Of a DNA stretch of 10,187 bases, positions 1 to 6,217 are shown one piece after another. The DNA comes from JBKPNX01 sp046732855. Its GTDB lineage: Bacteria; Pseudomonadota; Alphaproteobacteria; Geminicoccales; Geminicoccaceae. The notes below the pieces were generated by a model. The model searched no databases, had not been told where the DNA came from, and worked only from the letters and a program-made list of their open reading frames with translations. The position numbers and the translations under genes are program-made. Every line of letters begins with the position of its first letter. The first letter of the stretch is position 1. The stretch lies in the NCBI GenBank assembly GCA_046732855.1, contig JBKPNX010000159.1, positions 1 through 10,187 on the forward strand. The letters are read 5' to 3'.

Positions 1-40
1 ATTATATTCGTCGGCAGCGTCAGATGTGTATAAGAGACAG
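1..40. other. Illumina Nextera read-1 adapter (assembly artefact)
   Basis: Bases 8-21 read TCGTCGGCAGCGTC and bases 22-40 read AGATGTGTATAAGAGACAG. Joined, these are the Nextera read-1 transposase adapter, the second part being the Tn5 mosaic end used in tagmentation kits. Bases 1-7 may be part of an index sequence, but this is a guess. The genuine insert starts at base 41. This marks a contig end with untrimmed read-through adapter; it is not a natural transposon end. Confidence 0.97.
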
Positions 41-540
41 GCCTCGAGGCGCTCGAGCTTGGCCGGGTCGGCAGCGTCGGCGCTGGGCAGCTTCGCCATG
101 CGCAACATGAGCCGGTGGCCGGTCATATCCTTTTGGACCGCCAGGCCGAGCACCCGCGCGGCGTCCTCAAGCTTACGCGGCAACGCCATGGCCGCGGCGC
201 GCGCTGCGGTGCAATCCCACTGTTCGGGGCGGAACGCCGGCCAGCCGTAGCGCGGCGCGAGGATGCGCTGCCAGATAGCCCGCTCAAAGCCGGCGTTGTG
301 CGCGGCGAGTATGCTGCCGGCGCGCACGTGCTCGACCAGCTCGGCCGGCGGCGGGTCATTTGGCCACCAGGTCCGGATCGCGCCGTCGTCGATTGCCCAG
401 CACCCCAGCCATAGGTCGGTGCCGGGGTGCTCGGCGTACCGGCATGAGCCGGTGCTCACTACGCTGATCGGCGAGCGGGTTTCGAGGTCGAGATGGAGGA
501 CGGGGTGGGCACTATGCCCACCCCCAGCCGCTGCCGGCAT
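1..540 (-). CDS. Family A DNA polymerase, N-terminal 3'-5' exonuclease part (truncated by contig end)
   Basis: Phage-type DNA polymerase I relative, expected to replicate the element's DNA; only the proofreading end is present. The first ~167 residues are genuine. An Exo I motif HLDLETRS carries the metal-binding Asp18 and Glu20, and an Exo II-like AHNAGFERAIW lies near residue 82. Asp109 (QWDCTAAR) and the LPRKLEDAARVLGL segment fit the same DnaQ-like fold as seen in phage polymerases. The ATG at 540-538 overlaps the stop of the DUF2815 gene (TGATG), which fixes the start and suggests translational coupling. The last 13 codons (39-1) are adapter sequence reading CLLYTSDAADEYN and must be removed; the true gene continues beyond the contig. 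The polymerase domain is not seen, so the family A assignment rests on the exonuclease sequence and the DUF2815 neighbour. Confidence 0.85.
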   Translation of the reverse strand, partial: MPAAAGGGHSAHPVLHLDLETRSPISVVSTGSCRYAEHPGTDLWLGCWAIDDGAIRTWWPNDPPPAELVEHVRAGSILAAHNAGFERAIWQRILAPRYGWPAFRPEQWDCTAARAAAMALPRKLEDAARVLGLAVQKDMTGHRLMLRMAKLPSADAADPAKLERLEACLLYTSDAADEYN

Positions 541-1118
541 CACGCCGCGAACGGGTCTTCAGTGGCGTCGAGGTCGCCTGGATCGTTCTCGAGGGCCTCA
601 AACTCGTCCTCCGCGCGTAAGCGGCCGTCCAGGCGCGGGCAACGGCTTTCATCGTTGTCGAGCACCTGGATGTTGCCGAGGAGGAAGCTGACGCCCTTGT
701 TGCCGTTCACGTCGTATGCAAACGGCAAGAGGCTGGCCCGGGCCTTACAGCCCGGATATGCCGTCGCGGGGTCGACGGCCATCGGCTTGCCGTCCAGGCC
801 GGCGTACTTCGACACCACGCCCGGCTGGCGTACCGAGCTGGCATTCAGGAATACCGTGCCGGGGCCATAGCCAACGGCTGCGCGCTCGGCGCCGTCGCGC
901 AGGGGCATGCGCAGTTTGCCCTGCGCGATCATTGCCTTCGCCGGAGGGCCCCACCGCTCGATCGCGGTGGCCAGCGCGGCGGCTTCGATGTCTCCGGTCG
1001 CGCCCTTGGGGAAGATCAGGCAAGCGCCGTACTTGAGCTTGCCGTCGGGCATCTCCTTCGGGCCAGTCAGGGCTGGGTAGCTCAGCGTTGCTTCGGGAGT
1101 AATCAGCTTGTCGGGCAT
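540..1118 (-). CDS. DUF2815 family phage protein, putative ssDNA-binding protein
   Basis: 192-residue protein of the DUF2815 family, found in phage replication modules beside DUF2800 and DNA polymerase and usually regarded as an ssDNA-binding protein of the T7 gp2.5/OB-fold kind. Visible marks are an N-terminal ITPEATLSYPALTGP strand, KYGACLIFPKG near residues 29-39, and a central GPGTVFLNASS. The last ~25 residues are strongly acidic and end ATEDPFAA, resembling the acidic tail and terminal Phe by which bacterial SSB and T7 gp2.5 recruit partners. The ATG at 1118 is preferred over an upstream in-frame start at 1154: it follows the DUF2800 stop by one base (TAAAATG) and a GGAGG lies 12 bases before it. 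The gene is probably co-translated with its neighbours. Function is inferred from family and context. Confidence 0.88.
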   Translation of the reverse strand: MPDKLITPEATLSYPALTGPKEMPDGKLKYGACLIFPKGATGDIEAAALATAIERWGPPAKAMIAQGKLRMPLRDGAERAAVGYGPGTVFLNASSVRQPGVVSKYAGLDGKPMAVDPATAYPGCKARASLLPFAYDVNGNKGVSFLLGNIQVLDNDESRCPRLDGRLRAEDEFEALENDPGDLDATEDPFAA

Positions 1119-1119
1119 T

Positions 1120-1842
1120 TTAGGCGACAGCCTCCGGGTAAGCGGTGAAGTCATTCTTTGCGCTCTCGAGCGAGTGCTCCGAGAGCGCCGGGCAGGTCAT
1201 CTGGGCCGAGCAGAACTGGCACCAGGGACCAGGCGCTAGGGGCGCTTCGGGGGCGAGGGCGCGGTACGCGCCGGCCAACAGTTCACGGCCCCACGCAAGC
1301 AGCTCGAGGGCCGTCAAGATTTCACGCCGGACCGGGCCGGCGGGGTGGGGCAGGCGCGGCTGAACGACGGTCAGTTCGACCGTGTTGATCACTACGCCGG
1401 GGGGCAGGTTGAGTAGCGCGCCTAGGCCGTAGTACCTCGTCTGCGAATTGTTCGTGGCGGCGACCATGATGCCGGCCCCGTATTTCAGATCGAGCACATG
1501 CAGCTGGTGGCGCCGGGGCTTGATCACGATCGCGTCGGCAGTGCCGTACATCGCGACCGGCGGCTCGAGCGCCGCGAGGTCGACCCGCTGCTCGAGCAGC
1601 AGGGTGTCGCCGGGCTCGACCGTTGCCCGCACTGTTTGGACGTACAGCTGAATGGCCGGGTCGTCGGCGTCAGAGCCGTTCGCCAGACAGGTCGCGGCGG
1701 TGTGGTGGGCGCGGCTGCCTTCGTCGGCATAGACGCTGCGCCATCCGGATGCCGGCGCGGTCGCCGAGGCGGCGACAGAACCGGGGCAATTAAGCCAGCG
1801 TGCCGCGCCGGAGGCGCTGAGGAGGGCGTGGGCGCCGGTCAC
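1120..1842 (-). CDS. DUF2800 family nuclease (PD-(D/E)XK, RecB/Cas4-like, candidate Fe-S cluster)
   Basis: 240-residue protein of the DUF2800 family, a phage relative of RecB/Cas4-type nucleases; expected to resect or process DNA ends during phage replication or recombination. The start matches family N-termini (HALLSASGAARWLNCPGS). Nuclease-core motifs are in order: YADEGSRAHH (Glu41, His46), YGTADAIV (Asp103), HVLDLKYGAG (Asp118-x-Lys120) and a Q-x-RYYGLGAL helix (Gln134). Cys19 together with Cys208, Cys211 and Cys217 (CQFCSAQMTCP) has the one-plus-three layout of the 4Fe-4S site in AddB and Cas4 enzymes. Translation starts at GTG 1842, overlapping the helicase stop as GTGA, with GGAG about 8 bases upstream. 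The DUF2815 gene follows after one base. Family call is firm; nuclease activity is inferred from the intact motifs. Confidence 0.9.
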   Translation of the reverse strand: MTGAHALLSASGAARWLNCPGSVAASATAPASGWRSVYADEGSRAHHTAATCLANGSDADDPAIQLYVQTVRATVEPGDTLLLEQRVDLAALEPPVAMYGTADAIVIKPRRHQLHVLDLKYGAGIMVAATNNSQTRYYGLGALLNLPPGVVINTVELTVVQPRLPHPAGPVRREILTALELLAWGRELLAGAYRALAPEAPLAPGPWCQFCSAQMTCPALSEHSLESAKNDFTAYPEAVA

Positions 1843-3134
1843 GCGGCAAGCTCCAGGGCGCGGCCGGCCGCAGCTTTACGCATGAGCACGCCGGCGACGG
1901 CTTCGTCGATCGAGCCGGTGAGCGCGACGAAGCGCGCGAGCACGCTGGCCCGGCGCTGGGTTGGCCGCACGATCCGGGCGATCGCCTGGGAGTTGTCTGC
2001 TGGCGACCAGCTGCTCTCGACCAGCACGACGTGGCCGGCGCGGGACAAATCGATTCCTGTGCCGCCGGCAATCAGCTGGGCGCAGAAGACGCGCGCCTGC
2101 CCTGCTTGGAACTGATCGATCGCATGCTGCCGGTCAGTCGGTCGCGTCGCTCCTTCGAGGATCACCGATCCGAAAGGCGCCAAGCCCCGGCCAAGCTCGT
2201 GCACGACCGCGCGATGCCAGGCGAACAGCACGACGCGATGCTCCGGGTCGGCTTCGAGCTCTCCCCGCAGCAGCTCGAGCGTCGGGGCGAGCTTGGCCTC
2301 GCCGGTGATCCGGCGCAGGCGGGCGAGCGCGTCGCCCGAGGCACGCTCGATCGCGGCGAGGAGGCTATCGTCGTCGCCGGCGGCGAGGGCGGCGCGCAGC
2401 TCTTCGGGCACGTCCTCCCGGTCGATCTGGTCGGCCTTGACCGTCACGGTGCCGTACCGCACGGCCGGTAAGCCGATCACGTCGCGCGCGCGGCGGCGCA
2501 GGGCATGCGGTGCGATGGTTGCCCTGAACTCCTCGATGTTCCGATTGCTGACGTGCTGCCAGCCGAACGTGGTCTTGCGCAGGACGCCGAAGTGGTGGCG
2601 GTATGCCCAAAAGTTTCGGGTCTCACCGAGTAGCCCGGCGGCGTACGGAAAGAACTCTTCCTGGCGATGGTGCGGCAGCAGCGAGCCGGACAGCACCCAG
2701 ACGTGATCAGCGCGTGCCCGCAGCGAATTGCCCGGCGCGAGCACTGCGCGGGTTTGTTTGGCTGTGGGCGAGCGCAGCGCCTGGCCCTCGTCGATCAGCA
2801 GGAGGTCCCAGCGCCGCGCCATCAGCCGACGCCAGACCGGAAGCGTGCGCACGAGCGCGTAGCTCGTGATCACCACATCGCCGGCGATCGGGTCAGCGCT
2901 GCGCTCCAGCACCTGGACCTTGCGGCCGGGGCTGTGCCGGGTGAATTCGCGAGCGAGGTGCGTTCGCACCGCGGCCGGGCAGAGCGTCAGGATCGAGCCC
3001 GCCCCGGCCTGATCAGCCGCGGCGATCGCCGGCCAGCTTTTGCCCAACCCCATGTCGTCGAGCAGGAACGCGATCCGGCGCTCGGCCAGGAAGTCGCGCG
3101 CTTCGACCTGGTGCGCGTAAGGCTGAAACGGCAC
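1839..3134 (-). CDS. SNF2-family DEAD/DEAH-like helicase (phage replication)
   Basis: 431-residue superfamily 2 ATPase of the SNF2 type, lacking accessory domains and so close to a minimal two-RecA-lobe core. Motifs in order: HQ at 8-9 (Q-motif region), Walker A DDMGLGKS (26-33), Ia TLCPA (50-54), II DEGQ (115-118), III LSGSLLPHH (148-156), IV VVLFAWHRAVV (301-311), V GGTGIDLSRAG (357-367) and VI QAIARIVRPTQRR (383-395). It would use ATP to translocate on or remodel DNA for the element's replication. Start is GTG at 3134, whose G is also the last base of the upstream gene's TAG stop (TAGTG). Alternative starts would remove the N-terminal HQ region. Motif III differs from the common LTGTP form, and motif VI ends RPTQ instead of the usual RxGQ. 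Exact substrate is unknown. Confidence 0.92.
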   Translation of the reverse strand: MPFQPYAHQVEARDFLAERRIAFLLDDMGLGKSWPAIAAADQAGAGSILTLCPAAVRTHLAREFTRHSPGRKVQVLERSADPIAGDVVITSYALVRTLPVWRRLMARRWDLLLIDEGQALRSPTAKQTRAVLAPGNSLRARADHVWVLSGSLLPHHRQEEFFPYAAGLLGETRNFWAYRHHFGVLRKTTFGWQHVSNRNIEEFRATIAPHALRRRARDVIGLPAVRYGTVTVKADQIDREDVPEELRAALAAGDDDSLLAAIERASGDALARLRRITGEAKLAPTLELLRGELEADPEHRVVLFAWHRAVVHELGRGLAPFGSVILEGATRPTDRQHAIDQFQAGQARVFCAQLIAGGTGIDLSRAGHVVLVESSWSPADNSQAIARIVRPTQRRASVLARFVALTGSIDEAVAGVLMRKAAAGRALELAA

Positions 3135-3352
3135 TAGGTCTCACCCGCACATGCGCGGTCAAACTGCTCGCAAAACACAATCCACTTGCCGCCGATCTTC
3201 TTGGCGCCGGGGATCTCGCCGGCCGCAGCAGCTCGGTAGGTGAAGTTGCGGGAGAGCCCGAGCGCCTTTCCGGCGGTGGGCCAAAGCGCCATCACACGGC
3301 GCTCAGCGGGCTGATCTGGCGTCGGGTACTCGCAGCCGGTGTTAGTCGCCAT
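3134..3352 (-). CDS. Small excisionase-like helix-turn-helix protein
   Basis: 72-residue protein. The segment from residue 24 (WPTAGKALGLSRNFTYRAAA, then GEIPGAKKIGGKWIVF) has the shape of MerR/excisionase-type HTH domains: a helix-turn-helix of the form 'GxSRxxxYR' followed by a wing carrying 'xKIGGKW'. Such proteins bind DNA as regulators or recombination directionality factors. ATG 3352 is chosen because a strong AAGGAGG lies 6 bases upstream; the reading frame is open further, to 3472, but that extension lies inside the HNH gene and looks like out-of-frame sequence. It overlaps the end of the HNH gene by 11 bases and the helicase GTG by one. It could be the element's excisionase or a regulator of the replication genes. 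Confidence 0.8.
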   Translation of the reverse strand: MATNTGCEYPTPDQPAERRVMALWPTAGKALGLSRNFTYRAAAAGEIPGAKKIGGKWIVFCEQFDRACAGET

Positions 3353-4016
3353 CGACGCCTCCTTTCTTGAGGCGCAGGTGGCAGCTGGCGTGTAGCAGCC
3401 GGAGTCTCGCGTTAGCGGTGTGGAACGCGCGCCAGGCAGCCGTGGTCTCTTGGTTCGCGAAGCGATAGGCACCTGACAGACCGGTGTCCTCGGTCTCTAG
3501 GTCGGCTCCTGGATTTTCCTGCGTGAATGCCTGCCACAGCTTCATAAAGGTCAGCGGGGCCCGGTGGTCGACGTGGCAGACGGCCCGGTTCAAGGGCGCC
3601 AGGCAGATCGCACACGCCGGCATCTTGCGGTCGTACAGAACGCGATCGAACGCCTGATCGCGGAAGGCAGCGATGTCAGGCTCGACCGCCCACCGCGCCG
3701 CCCGGTATGTCCGCTCGTGTTCGTTTGAGCGCCGCCCGTTGAGACAGTTGTGGATCGAAAAGTTCCACCGCGCGCCCGCGTGCGTGACCACCCAGGCGCA
3801 GCGCGATCCGCGCCCGTCGCTGGCTACCTCGAACCGCGCGGCGCCCAATTCGCGCAGACGGTCACGGTATACCCGCGATGCGAGGTCGTAGATCTCCCGG
3901 GCGTCGTCGCCGGCCACCGGACCGCGGCCGTACCACCGGTCTAGCAGAGCGCGGTAGTGTGCCGTTGCGGCTGTTTTGGTGGGAAATTGCCGGGCGCCGA
4001 TCGTGAGCGCCGGCAT
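3342..4016 (-). CDS. DUF3223-type domain plus HNH endonuclease
   Basis: 224-residue protein with two parts. Residues ~1-95 resemble the DUF3223 fold: 'IGARQFPTKTAATAHYRALL', then acidic 'GDDAREIYDLASR', and ending 'RWNFSIHNCLNGRRS', matching the family's conserved FS...C close. Residues ~130-218 form an HNH nuclease: CAIC (135-138), HVDHRAP with candidate catalytic His151, FHTANARL, and LLHASCHLRLKK, where His209/Cys212 would complete the zinc knuckle with a His in place of the usual Cys. It should cut DNA; the target is unknown. ATG 4016 overlaps the upstream gene's stop (TGATG). The frame stays open to 4409, but that extension is low-complexity Arg/Pro/Ala-rich shadow of the neighbouring gene. 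HNH call strong; DUF3223 call moderate. Confidence 0.85.
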   Translation of the reverse strand: MPALTIGARQFPTKTAATAHYRALLDRWYGRGPVAGDDAREIYDLASRVYRDRLRELGAARFEVASDGRGSRCAWVVTHAGARWNFSIHNCLNGRRSNEHERTYRAARWAVEPDIAAFRDQAFDRVLYDRKMPACAICLAPLNRAVCHVDHRAPLTFMKLWQAFTQENPGADLETEDTGLSGAYRFANQETTAAWRAFHTANARLRLLHASCHLRLKKGGVDGD

Positions 4017-4321
4017 CAGCCGGCTGCTCCCGTTCGCCGCCGGGCGAGCTGCCGCCCGCGGGCGACTACGGACGGGCTCGCGCCCTCCTGATCGCGCCGC
4101 TCGATCAGGCGGTCGACGTAGTTCAGGACCTCCGCCCAGACGAAGTACCGAGCACTCGCCCCCGGCCTCAGGGCGACCGGCTTCGGGAACTCCTCGTCCT
4201 CGTCCCGCAGTCGGTGCATGGTCGCGCGGCTGATGTTGCCGATGGCGCGCCGGACCGGTTTTTCGGGGACAAGAAGCGTGTTGACAGGCGACTGATCGCC
4301 GTCTACAGACTGCTTCACCAC
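4016..4321 (-). CDS. AlpA-like DNA-binding regulator, first gene of replication operon
   Basis: 101-residue protein. The middle (ISRATMHRLRDEDEEFPKPV at 30-49, then RYFVWAEVLNYVDRLIERR at 59-77) fits the AlpA/excisionase-like family: an HTH followed by 'FPKPV' and a helix with the W-x-E-V pattern. Family members activate integrase or other phage genes, or act as excisionases. The N-terminal ~25 residues and the basic C-terminus have no recognisable feature. The start is GTG at 4321 with GGAG 9 bases before it; the adjacent GTG at 4318 is an alternative. Being first in the run of minus-strand genes, it probably sits directly behind the operon promoter and may regulate it. Confidence 0.78.
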   Translation of the reverse strand: MVKQSVDGDQSPVNTLLVPEKPVRRAIGNISRATMHRLRDEDEEFPKPVALRPGASARYFVWAEVLNYVDRLIERRDQEGASPSVVARGRQLARRRTGAAG

Positions 4322-4414
4322 GTTTCACAACTCCACAAGCGTGGGCAGGGCGCGGGGCCAACCAATCTCGGCCAAGAGCGGGATGGCCACCGCGCCCTTT
4401 TCTCTTCAAAATCG

Positions 4415-4443
4415 CCCATATCTGAAGTCTAAACGCCGTGCAA
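4415..4443 (-). promoter_or_regulatory. Weak candidate promoter of the replication operon
   Basis: On the minus strand a TTGCAC (4443-4438) is separated by 17 bases from TATGGG (4420-4415), upstream of the AlpA-like gene. Both boxes match the sigma-70 consensus only in part. An interrupted inverted repeat CTTCA/TGAAG (4404-4408 and 4423-4427, 14-base spacer) overlaps the -10 box and could be an operator. Supported mainly by position between a terminator and the first gene of the operon. Confidence 0.25.
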
Positions 4444-4480
4444 GAACTTTCGGGGGTGAAAATCCATTTGAAGCGTCATG

Positions 4481-4507
4481 AAACAAAATGACCGCCCGGA
4501 GGCGGCC
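4481..4507 (-). terminator. Rho-independent terminator of the integrase gene
   Basis: Reading the minus strand after the integrase stop, GGCCGCC (4507-4501), a TCCG loop and GGCGGTC (4496-4490) form a GC-rich hairpin with one mismatch, directly followed by the T-rich CATTTTGTTTC. It lies about 34 bases beyond the integrase stop codon and separates the integrase unit from the replication operon. Confidence 0.75.
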
Positions 4508-4540
4508 ACTTTGACGGCTAATAGAAATCCGCTTTTTCGA

Positions 4541-5740
4541 TTACCCTGTCGTGGTCCTGGTCGCCGTGAGCACCGGTGCGAGTGGCGTTTGCACAATGCG
4601 ATCGAGTTCGTCAGCCCATAGCTGAAGCGCCGCCGCCTTCTCGTGCTGGTAATCATGACGGTCGTATGTCGCCGTCACTGCATTGATTGCGTGGTTGAGC
4701 AGTCTGCTGCCGACTTCCTTTTGCACGCCGAGCATCGCTAGCCTGGTCTCGATGGTTCTCCTGATGTCGTGCACATTCCAATCGACCATGGGCCCTTGCT
4801 CGGCCAGTTGATCGTCGAGCCTTTGCTTCGCGTCGGCCCAATCGACGAAGCCGCGATCGGCGTTCTGGCCGAACAGAAGGTCGCGATGCAGGGTTTGAAC
4901 GCGCGTCGTCTCGGCTACGACTGCTCGCCAACGGTCTAGTTCAGCCAGAGCCTGGTGCGGCAACGGGAGGACCAGAGGCGCGTGATTCTTCGTTCTAGTC
5001 CCAGGCAGTCGGAGCTCGCCATCTACCAATTCAGATTGCCGTAGGCCGCCGATCTCGGCCCTGCGACAACCTGTCAGGAGCAATAATCTGATGATCACGT
5101 GGTAATCGATCGGGTACTCGGTCGCCGCCCAAATCCGGCGAAGCTCGTTATCGTTGAGTACCCGGGTCCGCTTCGGCACCTCGTAGCCTGGCGTACCGGC
5201 CACGACGCTATGACTGACTTCGCCGACTTCGACGCCGTACGCCCACAGCCGGGCGAGCATAGCGCGCACTAACGCCGCCGTGGCCGGCCCGCTGGTGACC
5301 GCGATCTCGCTCAGGCGTTGGGCGACATCGCGGCGGGCGATGTCGCGGAACGCTCGATGATCGAACTTCGAGGCGTAAGTCCGGAAATTCCTCCTGTATT
5401 GATCGAGCGTGACTTGCCGCAGCTCGCGCCCCTTCCGGGTCCGCCCGTGCGCCAGGAAGGCCTCGACCACCTCGGCGAACGTCCTCGGCTCGGCCGGGCC
5501 GTCGTCGGCCAGCAGCTCGCGTGCCAACGCCCGCGCTTGCTTCGTATTGAGGCCGGCCTGGCCCTCGGGGTCGAACACGCCGATCTTCCTGCGAGATCCG
5601 CGGCGGATGATTTGCCAGGTCCGTCGCCCACCCGGGGCGATGCGTACGCCAAACCCGGGCAGGAATATGTCCCAAATATCGAGCCGCCCATCCGCCGCTT
5701 TGGTTCGGCGGACCAAGTCATCGCTAAGCTTCTGCTTCAT
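4541..5740 (-). CDS. int: Tyrosine recombinase (phage integrase, P4-type)
   Basis: 399-residue site-specific recombinase that integrates and, with a directionality factor, excises the element. Residues ~1-75 look like the N-terminal DUF4102/arm-binding region (SDDLVRRTKAADGRLDIWD, GFGVRIAPGG, WQIIRRG). Residues ~85-190 are the core-binding domain. The catalytic domain shows Arg226 (LTGCRRAEI), Lys251 (TKNHAPLVLPL), His324-x-x-Arg327 (VHDIRRT), His350 (LLNH) and the nucleophile Tyr359 (TATYDRHDY), so all six catalytic positions are present. ATG 5740 has GAGGAA about 7 bases upstream; the frame is open up to 6049 but the extension contains the intergenic repeats and lacks family features. The integrase lies at the element's right edge, pointing away from potC, as usual for an integrase next to its attachment site. 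Confidence 0.95.
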   Translation of the reverse strand: MKQKLSDDLVRRTKAADGRLDIWDIFLPGFGVRIAPGGRRTWQIIRRGSRRKIGVFDPEGQAGLNTKQARALARELLADDGPAEPRTFAEVVEAFLAHGRTRKGRELRQVTLDQYRRNFRTYASKFDHRAFRDIARRDVAQRLSEIAVTSGPATAALVRAMLARLWAYGVEVGEVSHSVVAGTPGYEVPKRTRVLNDNELRRIWAATEYPIDYHVIIRLLLLTGCRRAEIGGLRQSELVDGELRLPGTRTKNHAPLVLPLPHQALAELDRWRAVVAETTRVQTLHRDLLFGQNADRGFVDWADAKQRLDDQLAEQGPMVDWNVHDIRRTIETRLAMLGVQKEVGSRLLNHAINAVTATYDRHDYQHEKAAALQLWADELDRIVQTPLAPVLTATRTTTG

Positions 5741-5753
5741 CGCCTGTTCCTCA

Positions 5754-5787
5754 GGGCAGTGTCGGGCAATTTGGGCAATTTTGGGCA
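5754..5787 (-). repeat. Four TGCCC motifs at ~10-base spacing upstream of integrase
   Basis: GGGCA on the plus strand (TGCCC on the minus strand) begins at 5754, 5764, 5773 and 5783, spacings of 10, 9 and 10 bases. The inner copies are embedded in TTGGGCAATT-like units. The cluster ends 14 bases before the integrase start codon, putting all copies on the same helix face. It could be arm-type integrase, excisionase or repressor sites; which protein binds is unknown. Confidence 0.6.
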
Positions 5788-5834
5788 GTAGACAGGCAAG
5801 GCCGCCACCCTCCGCCATGAAACGTCGTGCTCCA

Positions 5835-5863
5835 TGAATAAGCGGTTTCCCGAGGCGTCGCAA
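5835..5863 (-). promoter_or_regulatory. int: Weak candidate integrase promoter
   Basis: On the minus strand TTGCGA (5863-5858) is followed after 17 bases by TATTCA (5840-5835), about 95 bases before the integrase start. The -35 box matches 4 of 6 consensus bases, the -10 box only 3. Transcripts from here would carry the TGCCC cluster in their leader. Confidence 0.22.
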
Positions 5864-6166
5864 GCGGTTGGCTATTTCTGACGAGACGTAGCGCAACGTG
5901 CTGAAACCACGTGGATTATGACATACCGTAAAGAAAACAGCCCGCGAGCGCGCAATCCGCACGGCACGCGTGTTTCCAGGCGATGGGACTCCCGAGAACC
6001 GCGTCGGCTGGACCGAGACGTGGTCAGTTGGCACCGCGAGGGCGATCATGGTCCTGCGCTGGTTGAAAGCAGCGGGCGGTGCGGCGCGTCAACTCTCGAT
6101 GAGAGGGGCCAGCCTGCGTTCGACGCCATGCCCGTCGGCCATGGGCGTCTTACCTGACGATAACGT

Positions 6167-6217
6167 GGGGTGCCTTGCGAGCCCGCCCTCAGATCCCTTG
6201 AAATCACAAGACACCCC
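6167..6217. repeat. Imperfect long inverted repeat in junction region
   Basis: GGGGTGCCTTG (6167-6177) and CAAGACACCCC (6207-6217) are reverse complements at 10 of 11 positions, with a 29-base spacer. There is no T-run after it, so a classic terminator is unlikely. A protein-binding site, a folded leader or part of an attachment region are possible. Confidence 0.5.

Larger units (their letters stand above)
41..5790 (-). mobile_element. Integrated phage-like element, integrase-proximal part (incomplete)
   Basis: A tyrosine integrase is followed on the same strand by a compact set of phage-type regulatory and replication genes: AlpA-like protein, HNH nuclease, excisionase-like protein, SNF2 helicase, DUF2800, DUF2815 and family A DNA polymerase. 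This combination is characteristic of temperate tailed-phage replication modules and is not expected in a chromosomal operon. No structural, packaging or lysis genes are in the window, so a complete prophage, a satellite or another integrative element all remain possible. The left end lies outside the contig. The right boundary is only bracketed, between the integrase start at 5740 and potC at 6343; the end given here is placed after the repeats upstream of the integrase and is approximate. Confidence 0.85.

Noticed and set aside
22..40. Tn5 mosaic end suggesting a natural transposon
   Set aside because: It is continuous with the synthetic Nextera read-1 sequence at the contig edge, and no transposase is present.
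3353..3472. 40-residue N-terminal extension of the small excisionase-like protein
   Set aside because: It lies within the HNH coding region in another frame, and the strong AAGGAGG points to ATG 3352.
4017..4409. N-terminal extension of the HNH protein
   Set aside because: Arg/Pro-rich low-complexity translation, out of frame over the AlpA-like gene; the TGATG overlap supports ATG 4016.
5741..6049. 103-residue N-terminal extension of the integrase
   Set aside because: It would translate the TGCCC repeat cluster and has no integrase-like features, while ATG 5740 has a good ribosome binding site.
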